A DNA stretch of 64,000 bases from Odoribacter splanchnicus DSM 20712. GTDB lineage: Bacteria; Bacteroidota; Bacteroidia; Bacteroidales; Marinifilaceae. This document shows, in pieces, positions 1-8,883 of the stretch; position 1 is the stretch's first letter; each line of letters begins with the position of its first letter. A program made the position numbers and the translations under genes. The DNA lies in NCBI RefSeq assembly GCF_000190535.1, contig NC_015160.1, forward strand, positions 3,968,001 to 4,032,000, in the 5' to 3' direction. The notes below the pieces were generated by a model. It searched no databases, was not told where the DNA came from, and saw nothing but the letters and a program-made list of their open reading frames with translations.

Positions 1-2919
1 GTCGACCGGGAAGTGCTTTCCCGCATGTCGATGGTGGTGAATCAGGGAGATGCCTTATCGATTTCTTTCGTCGAAAATCTTTTGGTAGAATACGGGTTCG
101 AACGGAATGATTTTGTCTATGAACCGGGACAGTTTTCGATCCGGGGGAGTATTGTGGATGTGTATTCTTTTGCAGAAGAACAGCCGGTCCGGATAGATTT
201 TTTCGGAGATGAGGTCGAATCGATTCGTTTTTTCGATATCGAGACCCAGTTATCCGATAAAAAGACCGGGAAAGTATCGATCGTTCCTGATCTCAGTGGC
301 AAAACAGAGGCCGGAGGATTTAAACATACGGACTTGAGTTCCTATTTCTCTGTTAAACCGGTCTGGTGGATCAAAAATGGGATGTTCCTTCACGATAAAG
401 TGAAAGCTTTATATGCCGAAGCCGGGGAAGAGCTCGTCACTTCTGCCGAAGGACTGATGAATTATCTCGAAGATTGCCATGTGGTGGAATGGGGACCGGA
501 TATGTATTTCCGGGGAGAAACGATAGACGTAGCCTGTGAACCTCAGCCTCCGACCAACAAGCATTTCGATTTGCTGGCAGAGACTTTGCAATCCCGCCAG
601 GCCAACGATTACCGGTTGTATATCTGTTCGAACAATGAAATGCAAATCCAGCGTATCCGGGATATTTTTAAAGATAAAGGATACGAAATCGGTTTTACCT
701 GGCTGGAAGGCGTAATACATGAAGGATTTTCGGATTCGAATGAAAAGATTTGTGTTTATACGGAACATCAGATTTTCGATCGTTATCATAAATACCGCCT
801 GCAGACTACCCGGATCCGGCAGGGGAGGGAATCGATCACCCTGGGGGAATTGCAAAATTTGCATCCGGGGGATTATGTCGTGCATATCGACCATGGGATC
901 GGACGATTCGGCGGACTGGTCAAAATCAACAACGATGGTAACGAACAGGAAGCGATCCGGCTGGTATATAAGAATAATTCGGAATTGTATGTCGGATTGC
1001 ATTCCCTGCATAAAATATCCAAATATAAGGGGAAAGACGGTGTTCCTCCTGTCGTGAACAAATTAGGAGGAGATGCCTGGAATAAACTTAAACAGAAGAC
1101 TAAGTCCCGGGTAAAAGATATTGCAAGGGAGTTGATCGCCCTCTATGCCCGCCGCAAGAAAGAAGCTGCTTTTGCTTTTTCTAAAGATAGTTATTTGCAG
1201 GAAGAAATGGAAGTGTCGTTTATGTATGACGAGACTCCCGATCAGATAAAAGCGATCGAAGCGGTAAAAGCCGATATGGAAAAACCTCAGGTAATGGACC
1301 GCCTGATCTGTGGAGATGTGGGATTTGGGAAGACTGAAGTTGCAATCCGGGCCGCTTTTAAGGCGGTGGCCGATAGCAAACAGGTGGCTGTCCTGGTGCC
1401 GACGACTGTTTTGGCTTATCAGCATTACCATACTTTTTCCAGGCGGCTGGAAGGCATGCCCTGTCGGGTGGAATATATCAGCCGGATGAAGAAACCCGGA
1501 GAAATTAAGAAAATCCTGAACGATCTGAAGGAAGGCAAAGTAGATATCATAATCGGTACCCATCGGCTGACCAGCAAAGATGTCGTATTTAAAGATCTGG
1601 GATTGTTGATCGTCGATGAGGAACAAAAATTCGGAGTCGGGGTAAAGGAAAAACTGAAGACCCTGAAATTGAATGTAGATACCCTGACTATGACGGCGAC
1701 TCCGATCCCGCGTACTTTACAATTTTCATTGATGGGAGCCCGCGATATGTCGATTATCCGTACTCCGCCGCCCAACCGTTATCCCATTGTAACGGAATTG
1801 CACCGTTTCGACGAGCAGCTGATCAAAGAGGTGATTCTTTATGAAATGGCCCGTAACGGTCAGGTGTTTTTTATCCACAACCGGGTCGAGACCATCCGGG
1901 ATATTCAGGGCATGCTGCAACGGATTGTCCCGCAGGTGAAAACCTGTGTTGCACATGGACAAATGGAAGGCGAAGAACTTGAAAAAGTGATGCATGATTT
2001 TGTCCGGGGCGATTACGATGTTTTGATCGCTACGACTATTATCGAGTCGGGGCTGGATATTCCGAATGCCAATACGATGATCATCAACCAGGCCCAGAAT
2101 TATGGGCTTAGTGATCTGCACCAGCTGAGAGGCCGGGTGGGACGTTCGAATAAAAAGGCTTTTTGTTATTTATTGACCCCTCCTTTGGATACGGTTAATT
2201 CGGATGCCAGGCGCCGGCTGAAAGCGATCGAAGATTTCAGCGGTTTAGGAAGTGGTTTTAATATAGCGATGCAGGACCTCGATATCCGCGGGGCCGGGAA
2301 TATCCTGGGAGCGGAACAGTCGGGATTTATTGCTGAAATCGGTTACGAAACCTATCAGCGTATATTGAATGAAGCTCTGCTGGAATTACGCGAAGAAGAG
2401 TTCCCTGGAATGGAAACGCCTCCGACCGAACAAAAGCAGGCTTACGTTGCCGATTGTGTGATCGAATCCGATTTCGAAGTATTGATTCCGGATACCTATG
2501 TGGAGAATATCAGCGAGAGGATCCGGCTGTATCGGGAGTTGGACAATATTCCGGATGAGGCCGGCCTGGAGAAATTCGGGCAAGAGCTGAAAGACCGTTT
2601 TGGCGAAATTCCGGCACAGGTGACCGGATTGATGGAAATTGTGAGGATGAGACGCCGGTGTATGGATTTAGGGATCGAGAGATTATTGGTGAAGAATGGG
2701 AAAATGATCATGTATTTTGTCGGCGAACAGACTTCTCCTTTTTATCAGTCGGCCTTGTTTGCCGCTATACTGAGGTTTGTGCAGCTGCAAATTTTGCCTT
2801 GCCGGTTCAGTGAAAAAAATAATAAATTATCGCTCGTGTTTACAGAAATTACGAATATTATGAAAATGTCGCGTTATGTGCGGGAGATGTGGGAGAAAAC
2901 AGAGGCAGGTAACAGATGA
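1..2919 (+). CDS. mfd: Transcription-repair coupling factor Mfd (5' truncated by window edge)
   Basis: The reading frame is open from base 1, so the gene begins upstream; about 972 residues of a usually 1,100-1,150-residue protein are present. Mfd is an ATP-driven DNA translocase that removes RNA polymerase stalled at lesions and recruits UvrA. Visible in order (counted from base 13): the end of the UvrB-like region with a GSIVDVYSF-type motif, the CarD-like RNA polymerase interaction domain near residue 282 (HPGDYVVHIDHGIGRF), Walker A near 433 (GDVGFGKTE), the DEEQ box near 534, the ATPIPRTL motif near 560, helicase C-terminal motifs with QLRGRVGRS, and the TRCF C-terminal domain from about 810. 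No frameshift is seen. coaX follows after 26 bases. Confidence 0.97.
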   Translation, partial: VDREVLSRMSMVVNQGDALSISFVENLLVEYGFERNDFVYEPGQFSIRGSIVDVYSFAEEQPVRIDFFGDEVESIRFFDIETQLSDKKTGKVSIVPDLSGKTEAGGFKHTDLSSYFSVKPVWWIKNGMFLHDKVKALYAEAGEELVTSAEGLMNYLEDCHVVEWGPDMYFRGETIDVACEPQPPTNKHFDLLAETLQSRQANDYRLYICSNNEMQIQRIRDIFKDKGYEIGFTWLEGVIHEGFSDSNEKICVYTEHQIFDRYHKYRLQTTRIRQGRESITLGELQNLHPGDYVVHIDHGIGRFGGLVKINNDGNEQEAIRLVYKNNSELYVGLHSLHKISKYKGKDGVPPVVNKLGGDAWNKLKQKTKSRVKDIARELIALYARRKKEAAFAFSKDSYLQEEMEVSFMYDETPDQIKAIEAVKADMEKPQVMDRLICGDVGFGKTEVAIRAAFKAVADSKQVAVLVPTTVLAYQHYHTFSRRLEGMPCRVEYISRMKKPGEIKKILNDLKEGKVDIIIGTHRLTSKDVVFKDLGLLIVDEEQKFGVGVKEKLKTLKLNVDTLTMTATPIPRTLQFSLMGARDMSIIRTPPPNRYPIVTELHRFDEQLIKEVILYEMARNGQVFFIHNRVETIRDIQGMLQRIVPQVKTCVAHGQMEGEELEKVMHDFVRGDYDVLIATTIIESGLDIPNANTMIINQAQNYGLSDLHQLRGRVGRSNKKAFCYLLTPPLDTVNSDARRRLKAIEDFSGLGSGFNIAMQDLDIRGAGNILGAEQSGFIAEIGYETYQRILNEALLELREEEFPGMETPPTEQKQAYVADCVIESDFEVLIPDTYVENISERIRLYRELDNIPDEAGLEKFGQELKDRFGEIPAQVTGLMEIVRMRRRCMDLGIERLLVKNGKMIMYFVGEQTSPFYQSALFAAILRFVQLQILPCRFSEKNNKLSLVFTEITNIMKMSRYVREMWEKTEAGNR

Positions 2920-2945
2920 TAGATCAGAGATTTGAATTTTAGGCA

Positions 2946-3680
2946 ATGAATTTGGTAATCGATATCGGGAATACCCGTAGTAAATATGCTTTTTTTCAGG
3001 AAGACCGGCTGATCGGGGTAAACTATCGGTTGGATTCGATTCTTGAAGACATTCGGGTATGGAAAGAAAAAGGGGAAAAGGTTTGGATATTTCTTACCGG
3101 AAGTGGTCATATCGATTCCGAAATGCAGCTGGCTATAAAAGAGCAAGCCGATTACTGGCTGGAAGCTTCGCCTGCTTTGGAGGTACCGTTGAAAATCGGA
3201 TATGCTACTCCCGAGACCTTGGGATTCGACCGGATCGCTATTTGTGTCGGAGCAAAGAGTTATTACCCGGGGGCTTCCCTCTTGGTGATCGATTCGGGTA
3301 CCTGTATCACTTATAATTATGTCTCGGCCGAGGGCGTGTTTCTGGGAGGAAATATTTCTCCCGGATTGGAAATGCGTTTCAACGGACTGCACCGGTTTAC
3401 AGCCCGCCTGCCTTTGGTGACACCGACAGAAACCTATGGAGGAATAGGACAGTCGACAGAAGAAGCTATCCGGAATGGCGTGATGTCTGGTATGCTTTTT
3501 GAGGTACAACAGTATATAGAATGCTTTCTCGGACAATACCCGGAAGGACATGTGTTGATTACGGGGGGAAATGCACATTTTTTGGAAAGACATCTGACTC
3601 CGGATATTTTATTTTGTAAATATCTTAGTTTTGTAGGATTGAATGAGATCTTGAAATATGTTAAAAAGTCGAACTATTAG
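2946..3680 (+). CDS. coaX: Type III pantothenate kinase
   Basis: This 244-residue protein should phosphorylate pantothenate, the first committed step of coenzyme A synthesis, in the cytoplasm. Family marks are the N-terminal phosphate-binding motif DIGNT (residues 6-10), the GFDRIA motif near residue 92 and VIDSGT near 114, which belong to the ASKHA fold of the CoaX family. Length is normal for a type III enzyme. It starts at an ATG 26 bases after mfd and is probably co-transcribed with it; a promoter box follows before the next gene, so the transcription unit likely changes there. Confidence 0.95.
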   Translation: MNLVIDIGNTRSKYAFFQEDRLIGVNYRLDSILEDIRVWKEKGEKVWIFLTGSGHIDSEMQLAIKEQADYWLEASPALEVPLKIGYATPETLGFDRIAICVGAKSYYPGASLLVIDSGTCITYNYVSAEGVFLGGNISPGLEMRFNGLHRFTARLPLVTPTETYGGIGQSTEEAIRNGVMSGMLFEVQQYIECFLGQYPEGHVLITGGNAHFLERHLTPDILFCKYLSFVGLNEILKYVKKSNY

Positions 3681-3723
3681 CTAAAATACAGGTGTTCCCT
3701 GTATATTAAAAGAAAAATAGTGA

Positions 3724-3731
3724 TATTTTTG
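3724..3731 (+). promoter_or_regulatory. Bacteroidetes -7 promoter box for the TPR gene
   Basis: TATTTTTG matches the Bacteroidetes consensus TAnnTTTG and sits 63 bases before the ATG of the TPR protein gene, in the only sizeable gap of this gene run. Confidence 0.6.
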
Positions 3732-3794
3732 CAGAGTAAGCTTAGATAAGTAACTAACAAAACATTAAATACATCGGTTAAAAAAGATAAGATC

Positions 3795-5120
3795 ATGAAA
3801 AAGATTGTGGCTTTAGCATTCGGTATTTGTCTTATGGGAGGGGCAGTCAGTGCGCAGACACTCGACTCCAAATACGGACTGGATAGTGTGAAAACGTTGG
3901 AGAATGCTTCTATTTATTCAGAATTTCTTAAACAAAAAAATTATAAGGAAGCTTTGCCTGCCTGGCGGTATGTTTTTAATAACGCTCCCAAGTTTCAGAT
4001 GCTTACTTATACCAAAGGGGAAGATCTGTTGATCAATATCTATCAGCAGACAAAAGATAAGACTTATGTGGATACCTTGATGATGTTGTATGATCAATGG
4101 GCGAAATATTTTGGGGATCATCAAAGGTATGGAGAAGGTTATATTTTGGGAAAGAAAGGGGCTACTTTATATCGTTTCGGAGGGGATGATACTAAAAAAA
4201 CAGCTTTTTCTTATTTGGCTAAATCATTCGAGCTCGAAGGTAATAAAACTCACCCGATCACGGTGCAAACCATGTTTTTCGGAGCCGGGGATCTGCTGAA
4301 AAAAGGAGAACTGTCGAAAGATGAATACATCGCTCTTTATATGAAAGTTTCCGGTTTTATCGATGATGGAATCAAAAATGCCAAACAACCCAAAACGGTT
4401 GAAGCGTTCAAAACGATGAAGGGGAATGTGGATGCTATGTTTTTCAATGCCGGTGTAGCAGATTGTGAAACCTTGAATAACTTGCTTTCTGCAAAATACG
4501 AAGCCAATAAGGAAGATGTCGCTAACTTGAAAGAGGTGGCTTCTCTGTTACGGCGGAGCGAATGTGTCGATTTGCCTTTATATGCAACTGTAGCTGAGCA
4601 ATTGTACCAATTGGATCCGACTGCTGATGCGGCTTATAGCTTGGCTATCATGTTCCTGAAACGTCAGGAATTCGATAAAACCGAAGGTTATCTGAAAGAA
4701 GCGATCGCGAAATCCGAAGATAACGAGGCTAAAGCTGAATATTACCTGAAAATGGCTCAGTTGCAATTGGCTAAAAAGCAATATCAGGCGACTAAGACTA
4801 ATGCGCTGGAAGTGCTGAAACTTAATCCGAACAACGGAACCGCATTGATGCTGATCGGAAAAGCCTATGCCAATTCGGCCTCCAATTACGGTGAAGACGA
4901 TTTTGACCACGCATCCGTATTCTGGGCTGCTGTCGATAAATTCCAAAAAGCAAAACAAGTGGATCCTGCTATGACAGAAGAAGCGGATAAATTGATCGGA
5001 ATTTATTCCCAACATTTCCCGAGTAAAGACGAGGCTTTCTTCCGTAGTGTTACCGATGGAGCAACCGTTAAAATCGGTAGTTGGATCAACGAATCGACCA
5101 AAGCACGTTTCAGAAAATAG
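3795..5120 (+). CDS. Exported tetratricopeptide-repeat protein
   Basis: This 441-residue protein begins with a clear type I signal peptide (MKK, hydrophobic core, cleavage expected after VSA). The mature part is helical and rich in TPR-like signatures, most clearly in the C-terminal half around residues 260-360 (LYQLDPTADAAYSLAIMFLK, then an A-x-Y-L-K repeat). Such proteins are usually periplasmic scaffolds; the substrate or partner cannot be read from the sequence. It lies directly before lptC and may be linked to envelope biogenesis by position only. Its own -7 box lies upstream. Confidence 0.8.
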   Translation: MKKIVALAFGICLMGGAVSAQTLDSKYGLDSVKTLENASIYSEFLKQKNYKEALPAWRYVFNNAPKFQMLTYTKGEDLLINIYQQTKDKTYVDTLMMLYDQWAKYFGDHQRYGEGYILGKKGATLYRFGGDDTKKTAFSYLAKSFELEGNKTHPITVQTMFFGAGDLLKKGELSKDEYIALYMKVSGFIDDGIKNAKQPKTVEAFKTMKGNVDAMFFNAGVADCETLNNLLSAKYEANKEDVANLKEVASLLRRSECVDLPLYATVAEQLYQLDPTADAAYSLAIMFLKRQEFDKTEGYLKEAIAKSEDNEAKAEYYLKMAQLQLAKKQYQATKTNALEVLKLNPNNGTALMLIGKAYANSASNYGEDDFDHASVFWAAVDKFQKAKQVDPAMTEEADKLIGIYSQHFPSKDEAFFRSVTDGATVKIGSWINESTKARFRK

Positions 5121-5161
5121 TAAGTCGTATATTAATGAGTGTTTCTTCACGTATACTTTAT

Positions 5162-5713
5162 ATGAAAAGCATTATTGTTCTTCTGGGAGCAATAATGCTT
5201 TTAGCATGTAAAAATGATATCAAAGAAGTCAATGCATTGGCTGAGCGGGAGAAACGTCCCGATATGACCGGTGAAAACCTGGAATTGGTCTATTCCGATT
5301 CTGCCCGGATCAAATACAGGGTATTGGCCCCGGAATACATAAAAGTAAATAGGGAAAAAGAAAAATATGAAGAGTTTCCGAAAGGAATCCATGTACTTTC
5401 TTATGATCCTGCAGGAAAGATGATCGGTTCGATTAAAGCGAAATATGCCAAAAAGCTGGAAGATGAAATGCTTTGGGAGGCGCGTAATGAAGTGGTGATA
5501 ATCAATGCAGAGGGGAAAAAGCTCGAAACCGAATTACTCTATTGGGATATGAAAAAAGAATTGATCTATTCCGACCGTTATGTCAAGTTGAGTGCCGACG
5601 GACAAATTATCGAAGGTAATAACGGCTTCCATTCCGATCAGAATCTGAATCATCCGGTGTTTGAGAATATTTCAGGTAGTATCGAAGTTGAAAAGCAACA
5701 ACGTAAGCAATGA
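5162..5713 (+). CDS. lptC: LPS export lipoprotein LptC
   Basis: LptC is the periplasmic bridge component that takes lipopolysaccharide from the LptBFG ABC transporter to LptA. The 183-residue protein has a short N-terminal hydrophobic segment ending in a lipobox (LLAC), typical of the Bacteroidetes form, followed by a beta-rich LptC/OstA-like domain (SYDPAGKMIGSIKAKYAKK, then KLETELLYWDMKKELIYSD). I chose the ATG at 5162 because it gives a compact lipoprotein signal; the ATG at 5135 and the overlapping frame from 5081 would add residues that spoil it. The stop overlaps the next ATG (ATGA), so translation is probably coupled. Confidence 0.88.
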   Translation: MKSIIVLLGAIMLLACKNDIKEVNALAEREKRPDMTGENLELVYSDSARIKYRVLAPEYIKVNREKEKYEEFPKGIHVLSYDPAGKMIGSIKAKYAKKLEDEMLWEARNEVVIINAEGKKLETELLYWDMKKELIYSDRYVKLSADGQIIEGNNGFHSDQNLNHPVFENISGSIEVEKQQRKQ

Positions 5714-6963
5714 CAGCAACCCTTTCGGTGATATTGATTTGTCTTCTGTTATCTGCATTCTTTTCGGGAATGGAGATCGCTTTCCTGACTTCTAATAAAT
5801 TACGGATCGAGATCGATAAGTCTAAAAAAGGAGTCACTCAGGCTCTCATCGATCTGTTCATTTCGCATTCCGGGATGTATATTACGACTTTATTGGTAGG
5901 TAATAATGTCGTCATGGTGATCTACGGTATTTTTATGTCCGATCTGCTGGTCAAACAGTTCGAATTTTTACATTTATCGATCGGGGTCGAACTGTTTGTC
6001 GAGACCCTCGTTTCGACTCTGATCATTTTGGTTTTTGCTGAATTTTTGCCGAAGACCGTATTCCGCTTACGGTCTAATCTGTTTTTGAAGTTATTTTCTG
6101 TTCCTGTTTTTTTGTTTTATCTGTTGTTTTTTCCGTTGTCTTATTTTTCGGTGTGGTTAGGAGGATGGTTGCTGCGGATTTTTACCGGACGGAAATTAGG
6201 GCATAAAGAACCCAACCGGGCTTTTGGAAAAGTAGATTTGAACAACCTGATCGAGGAAGGAGAAGTCAATGCTCGGCAGGAGGAGGAAATGCACGAGATC
6301 AAACTTTTTCGGAATGCACTCGATTTTTCCGAAGTGAAGCTGAGGGAGTGTATCGTTCCCCGCCCTGATGTCGTAGCCTTGTCTATCGACAGTTCGATCG
6401 AAGAGTTGACCCAACTCTTTATCGATACCGGATTGTCCCGGATTTTGATTTATAAAGAAAGTATCGACGATATTATCGGTTATGTTCATATATCGACTCT
6501 TTTCAAAGATCCTCCGACGATTGCCAAAGCGTTGAGCCGGGTATTGATCGTACCTGAGACGATGTCTGCACAACGGCTGTTGAATTTGTTTATCCGGGAT
6601 CAGAAAAGTGTTGCCGTTGTCGTCGATGAGTTCGGTATTACGGCCGGGATCGTTACTATCGAAGATATTATGGAGGAAATTTTCGGAGAGATTGAAGATG
6701 AACACGATCACCTCAATTTGAAAGAAGTGATGATTTCCGAACAAGAATATATTTTTTCAGGACGTTTGGAGGTGGATTACTTAAATGAAAAATATCACCT
6801 GGATCTGGAAGAGCGTGAAGAGTATGAAACGCTTGCCGGTTTGGTGTTGTATTTCAATCAAAGTATTCCTCAGGAAGGGGAAACTATTGTTGTAAATAAT
6901 TTAACATTTAAAATATTGAGTGTTAAAAATGCAAGAATAGAGGAAATCAAAGTGTGTATGTGA
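5710..6963 (+). CDS. CNNM/CBS-domain transporter (CorC/HlyC family)
   Basis: This 417-residue inner-membrane protein has an N-terminal CNNM (DUF21) domain with about four membrane segments in residues 1-160 and a conserved FFSGMEIAFLTS opening. A CBS-pair region follows at about 200-330 (CIVPRPDVVALS, later VVVDEFGITAGIVTIEDIMEEIFGEI), and a transporter-associated CorC_HlyC domain lies at about 340-415. Members are linked to magnesium/cobalt efflux; the older name is hemolysin-like protein. It overlaps lptC by four bases. Downstream the + strand transcription unit meets an insertion sequence and a convergent manC. Confidence 0.9.
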   Translation: MTATLSVILICLLLSAFFSGMEIAFLTSNKLRIEIDKSKKGVTQALIDLFISHSGMYITTLLVGNNVVMVIYGIFMSDLLVKQFEFLHLSIGVELFVETLVSTLIILVFAEFLPKTVFRLRSNLFLKLFSVPVFLFYLLFFPLSYFSVWLGGWLLRIFTGRKLGHKEPNRAFGKVDLNNLIEEGEVNARQEEEMHEIKLFRNALDFSEVKLRECIVPRPDVVALSIDSSIEELTQLFIDTGLSRILIYKESIDDIIGYVHISTLFKDPPTIAKALSRVLIVPETMSAQRLLNLFIRDQKSVAVVVDEFGITAGIVTIEDIMEEIFGEIEDEHDHLNLKEVMISEQEYIFSGRLEVDYLNEKYHLDLEEREEYETLAGLVLYFNQSIPQEGETIVVNNLTFKILSVKNARIEEIKVCM

Positions 6964-7107
6964 TTTTTTATCTTTTTTGCCGTAGAATGCTAAATATAGG
7001 TTAGGGGGAAAGGGAATGTGCATTAGGTGTTGTTTTCCTGATGAAAAAATGAAATTTTCGAATACGAACAAGACCTGTGGAATTAGCATAAGGCGGCCGT
7101 TCGGAAA

Positions 7108-7113
7108 TAGGTA
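7108..7113. repeat. Target-site duplication, left copy (TAGGTA)
   Basis: Identical to 8794-8799 on the other side of the insertion sequence; six bases, immediately outside both inverted repeats. Confidence 0.7.
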
Positions 7114-8793
7114 GGGATATTCAGTAAATGTCCCTATAAAATACAATGGCATATGAAGATGCCCCAGTATAATCACTTCATATGTCATTTTTATTGTCAT
7201 TTTTCTGTATTTTCCCATATACTCTTATAGGCAGGACATGACGTTCCGGAAGAAGTCTGACGACCTCTTCTGATTTTTTCGTTAAAATCATATCATGCTG
7301 CTTTCAGCGCTCTGTTCCTGACCTTATCTATCATCAGTATGGCATTTGCCGTATGTATTCCAAAGAAAATCCAAAGGATTTCCGTTTTCCTGTTCCGTGC
7401 CTTTATCCTTGAGAGTGAGTAATGTTGCTTTTGAGTGCCGAAGCTGCCTTCAAGCCTGGTGGCCCTTTCTTTGGAGAGTTCACTTCTGAGAACCTTTCTC
7501 AAGGATTCATCCCTGGCCGCCCTTCCCTTGCGTACAAAGGATGTTGATATTCCATATTTTGTACAGAACTTTCGGTTGGCATTATTGGCATATATGGAAT
7601 CGGCAGCCACGCATCTTATCCTCACATTCATGAGCTTCTGCTGCATGCGGATACAGTCCTTCAGGCGTATACCTTCGTTGAAAGCCTTGAACGAAAGATG
7701 TTCGATGAACGATATGCCGTCTATCTGTATGTTGTTGACCTTCGCACCGAACTCGACGGACTTTGTTTCCTTGCCTCTTACAATGGGACGTACATAATGA
7801 CGGTCAATGCTGACGATGCGGTCCCTGACCTTCTTCCCTACAAACATTTCCTTTTCCTGTACAAGAACCTTTCTGATGATGGGAAGACGTTTCTGGTAAT
7901 CCTGGGTATAGCGGAGTAAGGTTCCGTACTCTCGATGAATCTCATCCCTCTGTATGAGGAGCTTTTCAAGAAGCCTGATCATACGACGCCTGAGCATTCT
8001 TGTCCTCGAAGCCTTCCTTTTTCTTTTCTTGCAGTAGGACAGATAGGACTCCGCTACATTCCTGTATTTGTTGCGGGGACGTCTTATGCCAGGTTCCACA
8101 CAATGCCTGCAAATATATCTATAGAGCCATTCAAGGCTTTCCCAAAGGAGTTTCATGTCAGTAGGATAACGCATATGGCTTTCATAGCATGTGGCATCGG
8201 CCATACAGACGTGAAGGCTGTCAAGATAGGGTTTCCAGTGTGAAGCCAGCACTTCCTGGAGGGAATCAATATCAAGACGGGACGCTATCTCATTGCGGAT
8301 AGCACTGACTATCTTGTAGTTGGTTATGGGGAAGGACGGATTTATCATAATCCCGCAGAACATCTGGTAGTGTATGTTCCCGTTCAGATGTTCCACCAGC
8401 TGCCTGTCAGAGAATCCGGTGTATGCCTTCAGGACCATAAGGGCAATCTTTGCGCAGGGACTGAATATATTCCTGCGCCCCAGATGCTGGTCCGACAAGC
8501 CCACAGTCTTTGCTATATGCTCAAATGGAAATACCGAATGAAGCCTGCCAAGCTCACTCTCATGAAAACTTTTGCGGTATCTTTCCAGAATATCAAATTC
8601 TGTAAACCCCAAAGTAGGGTGAATTTCTGAAATATTTTGTATCTTAGCCATATCTTAGTCAGGGTATTTCCCCCGTTTTGGCTGCCAAACCTTATTTGCG
8701 GGGGAATACCTAAAGATACAAAAAAGCCAACTAATTCGCAATATTTTATGTATGAATTAGTTGGCTAATTTTATAGTATTTACTGAATGTCCC
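7114..8793 (-). mobile_element. Complete insertion sequence, 1,680 bp, with 6-bp target duplication
   Basis: Near-perfect terminal inverted repeats are visible: GGGATATTCAGTAAAT at 7114-7129 and the complement of ATTTACTGAATGTCCC at 8778-8793, one mismatch. The flanks TAGGTA at 7108-7113 and 8794-8799 are identical and read as a target-site duplication. One transposase gene fills it on the minus strand. The element sits between the convergent CNNM gene and manC and interrupts no recognisable gene. Intact ends and intact transposase suggest a recent, possibly active copy. Confidence 0.88.
7293..8651 (-). CDS. DDE transposase, IS1182/IS5-like
   Basis: The 452-residue protein has a DUF772-like N-terminal region (FSPCAKIALMVLKAYTGFSD near residue 63) and three DDE-type blocks. 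These are an Asp in CMADATCYESHM, an Asp in CVAADSIYANNANRKF, and a C-terminal Glu in RLEGSFGTQKQHYSLSRI, the arrangement of IS1182-type enzymes. The middle is Arg/Lys rich (about 190-240), probably DNA-binding. The ATG is 142 bases inside the right end of the element. It catalyses movement of its own IS. No frameshift. The subgroup is inferred from motif layout only. Confidence 0.88.
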   Translation of the reverse strand: MAKIQNISEIHPTLGFTEFDILERYRKSFHESELGRLHSVFPFEHIAKTVGLSDQHLGRRNIFSPCAKIALMVLKAYTGFSDRQLVEHLNGNIHYQMFCGIMINPSFPITNYKIVSAIRNEIASRLDIDSLQEVLASHWKPYLDSLHVCMADATCYESHMRYPTDMKLLWESLEWLYRYICRHCVEPGIRRPRNKYRNVAESYLSYCKKRKRKASRTRMLRRRMIRLLEKLLIQRDEIHREYGTLLRYTQDYQKRLPIIRKVLVQEKEMFVGKKVRDRIVSIDRHYVRPIVRGKETKSVEFGAKVNNIQIDGISFIEHLSFKAFNEGIRLKDCIRMQQKLMNVRIRCVAADSIYANNANRKFCTKYGISTSFVRKGRAARDESLRKVLRSELSKERATRLEGSFGTQKQHYSLSRIKARNRKTEILWIFFGIHTANAILMIDKVRNRALKAA

Positions 8794-8799
8794 TAGGTA
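8794..8799. repeat. Target-site duplication, right copy (TAGGTA)
   Basis: Right partner of 7108-7113. Joining the two flanks at this repeat restores the pre-insertion spacer between the CNNM gene and manC. Confidence 0.7.
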
Positions 8800-8803
8800 A
8801 ATG

Positions 8804-8870
8804 AACTCAGATCGGTGAAGCTGATAGGCTGATTCATTAGGATCGGATGCTGGCTTCACCGATCTGAGTT
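8804..8870. terminator. Long inverted repeat between IS and manC, likely bidirectional terminator
   Basis: Arms 8804-8821 and 8853-8870 are perfectly complementary over 18 bases with a 31-base loop. It lies just after the stop of manC (minus strand) and, before the IS arrived, lay between two convergent genes. The loop is long for a classic intrinsic terminator. Confidence 0.5.
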
Positions 8871-8883
8871 TAAGTGGTCACCC

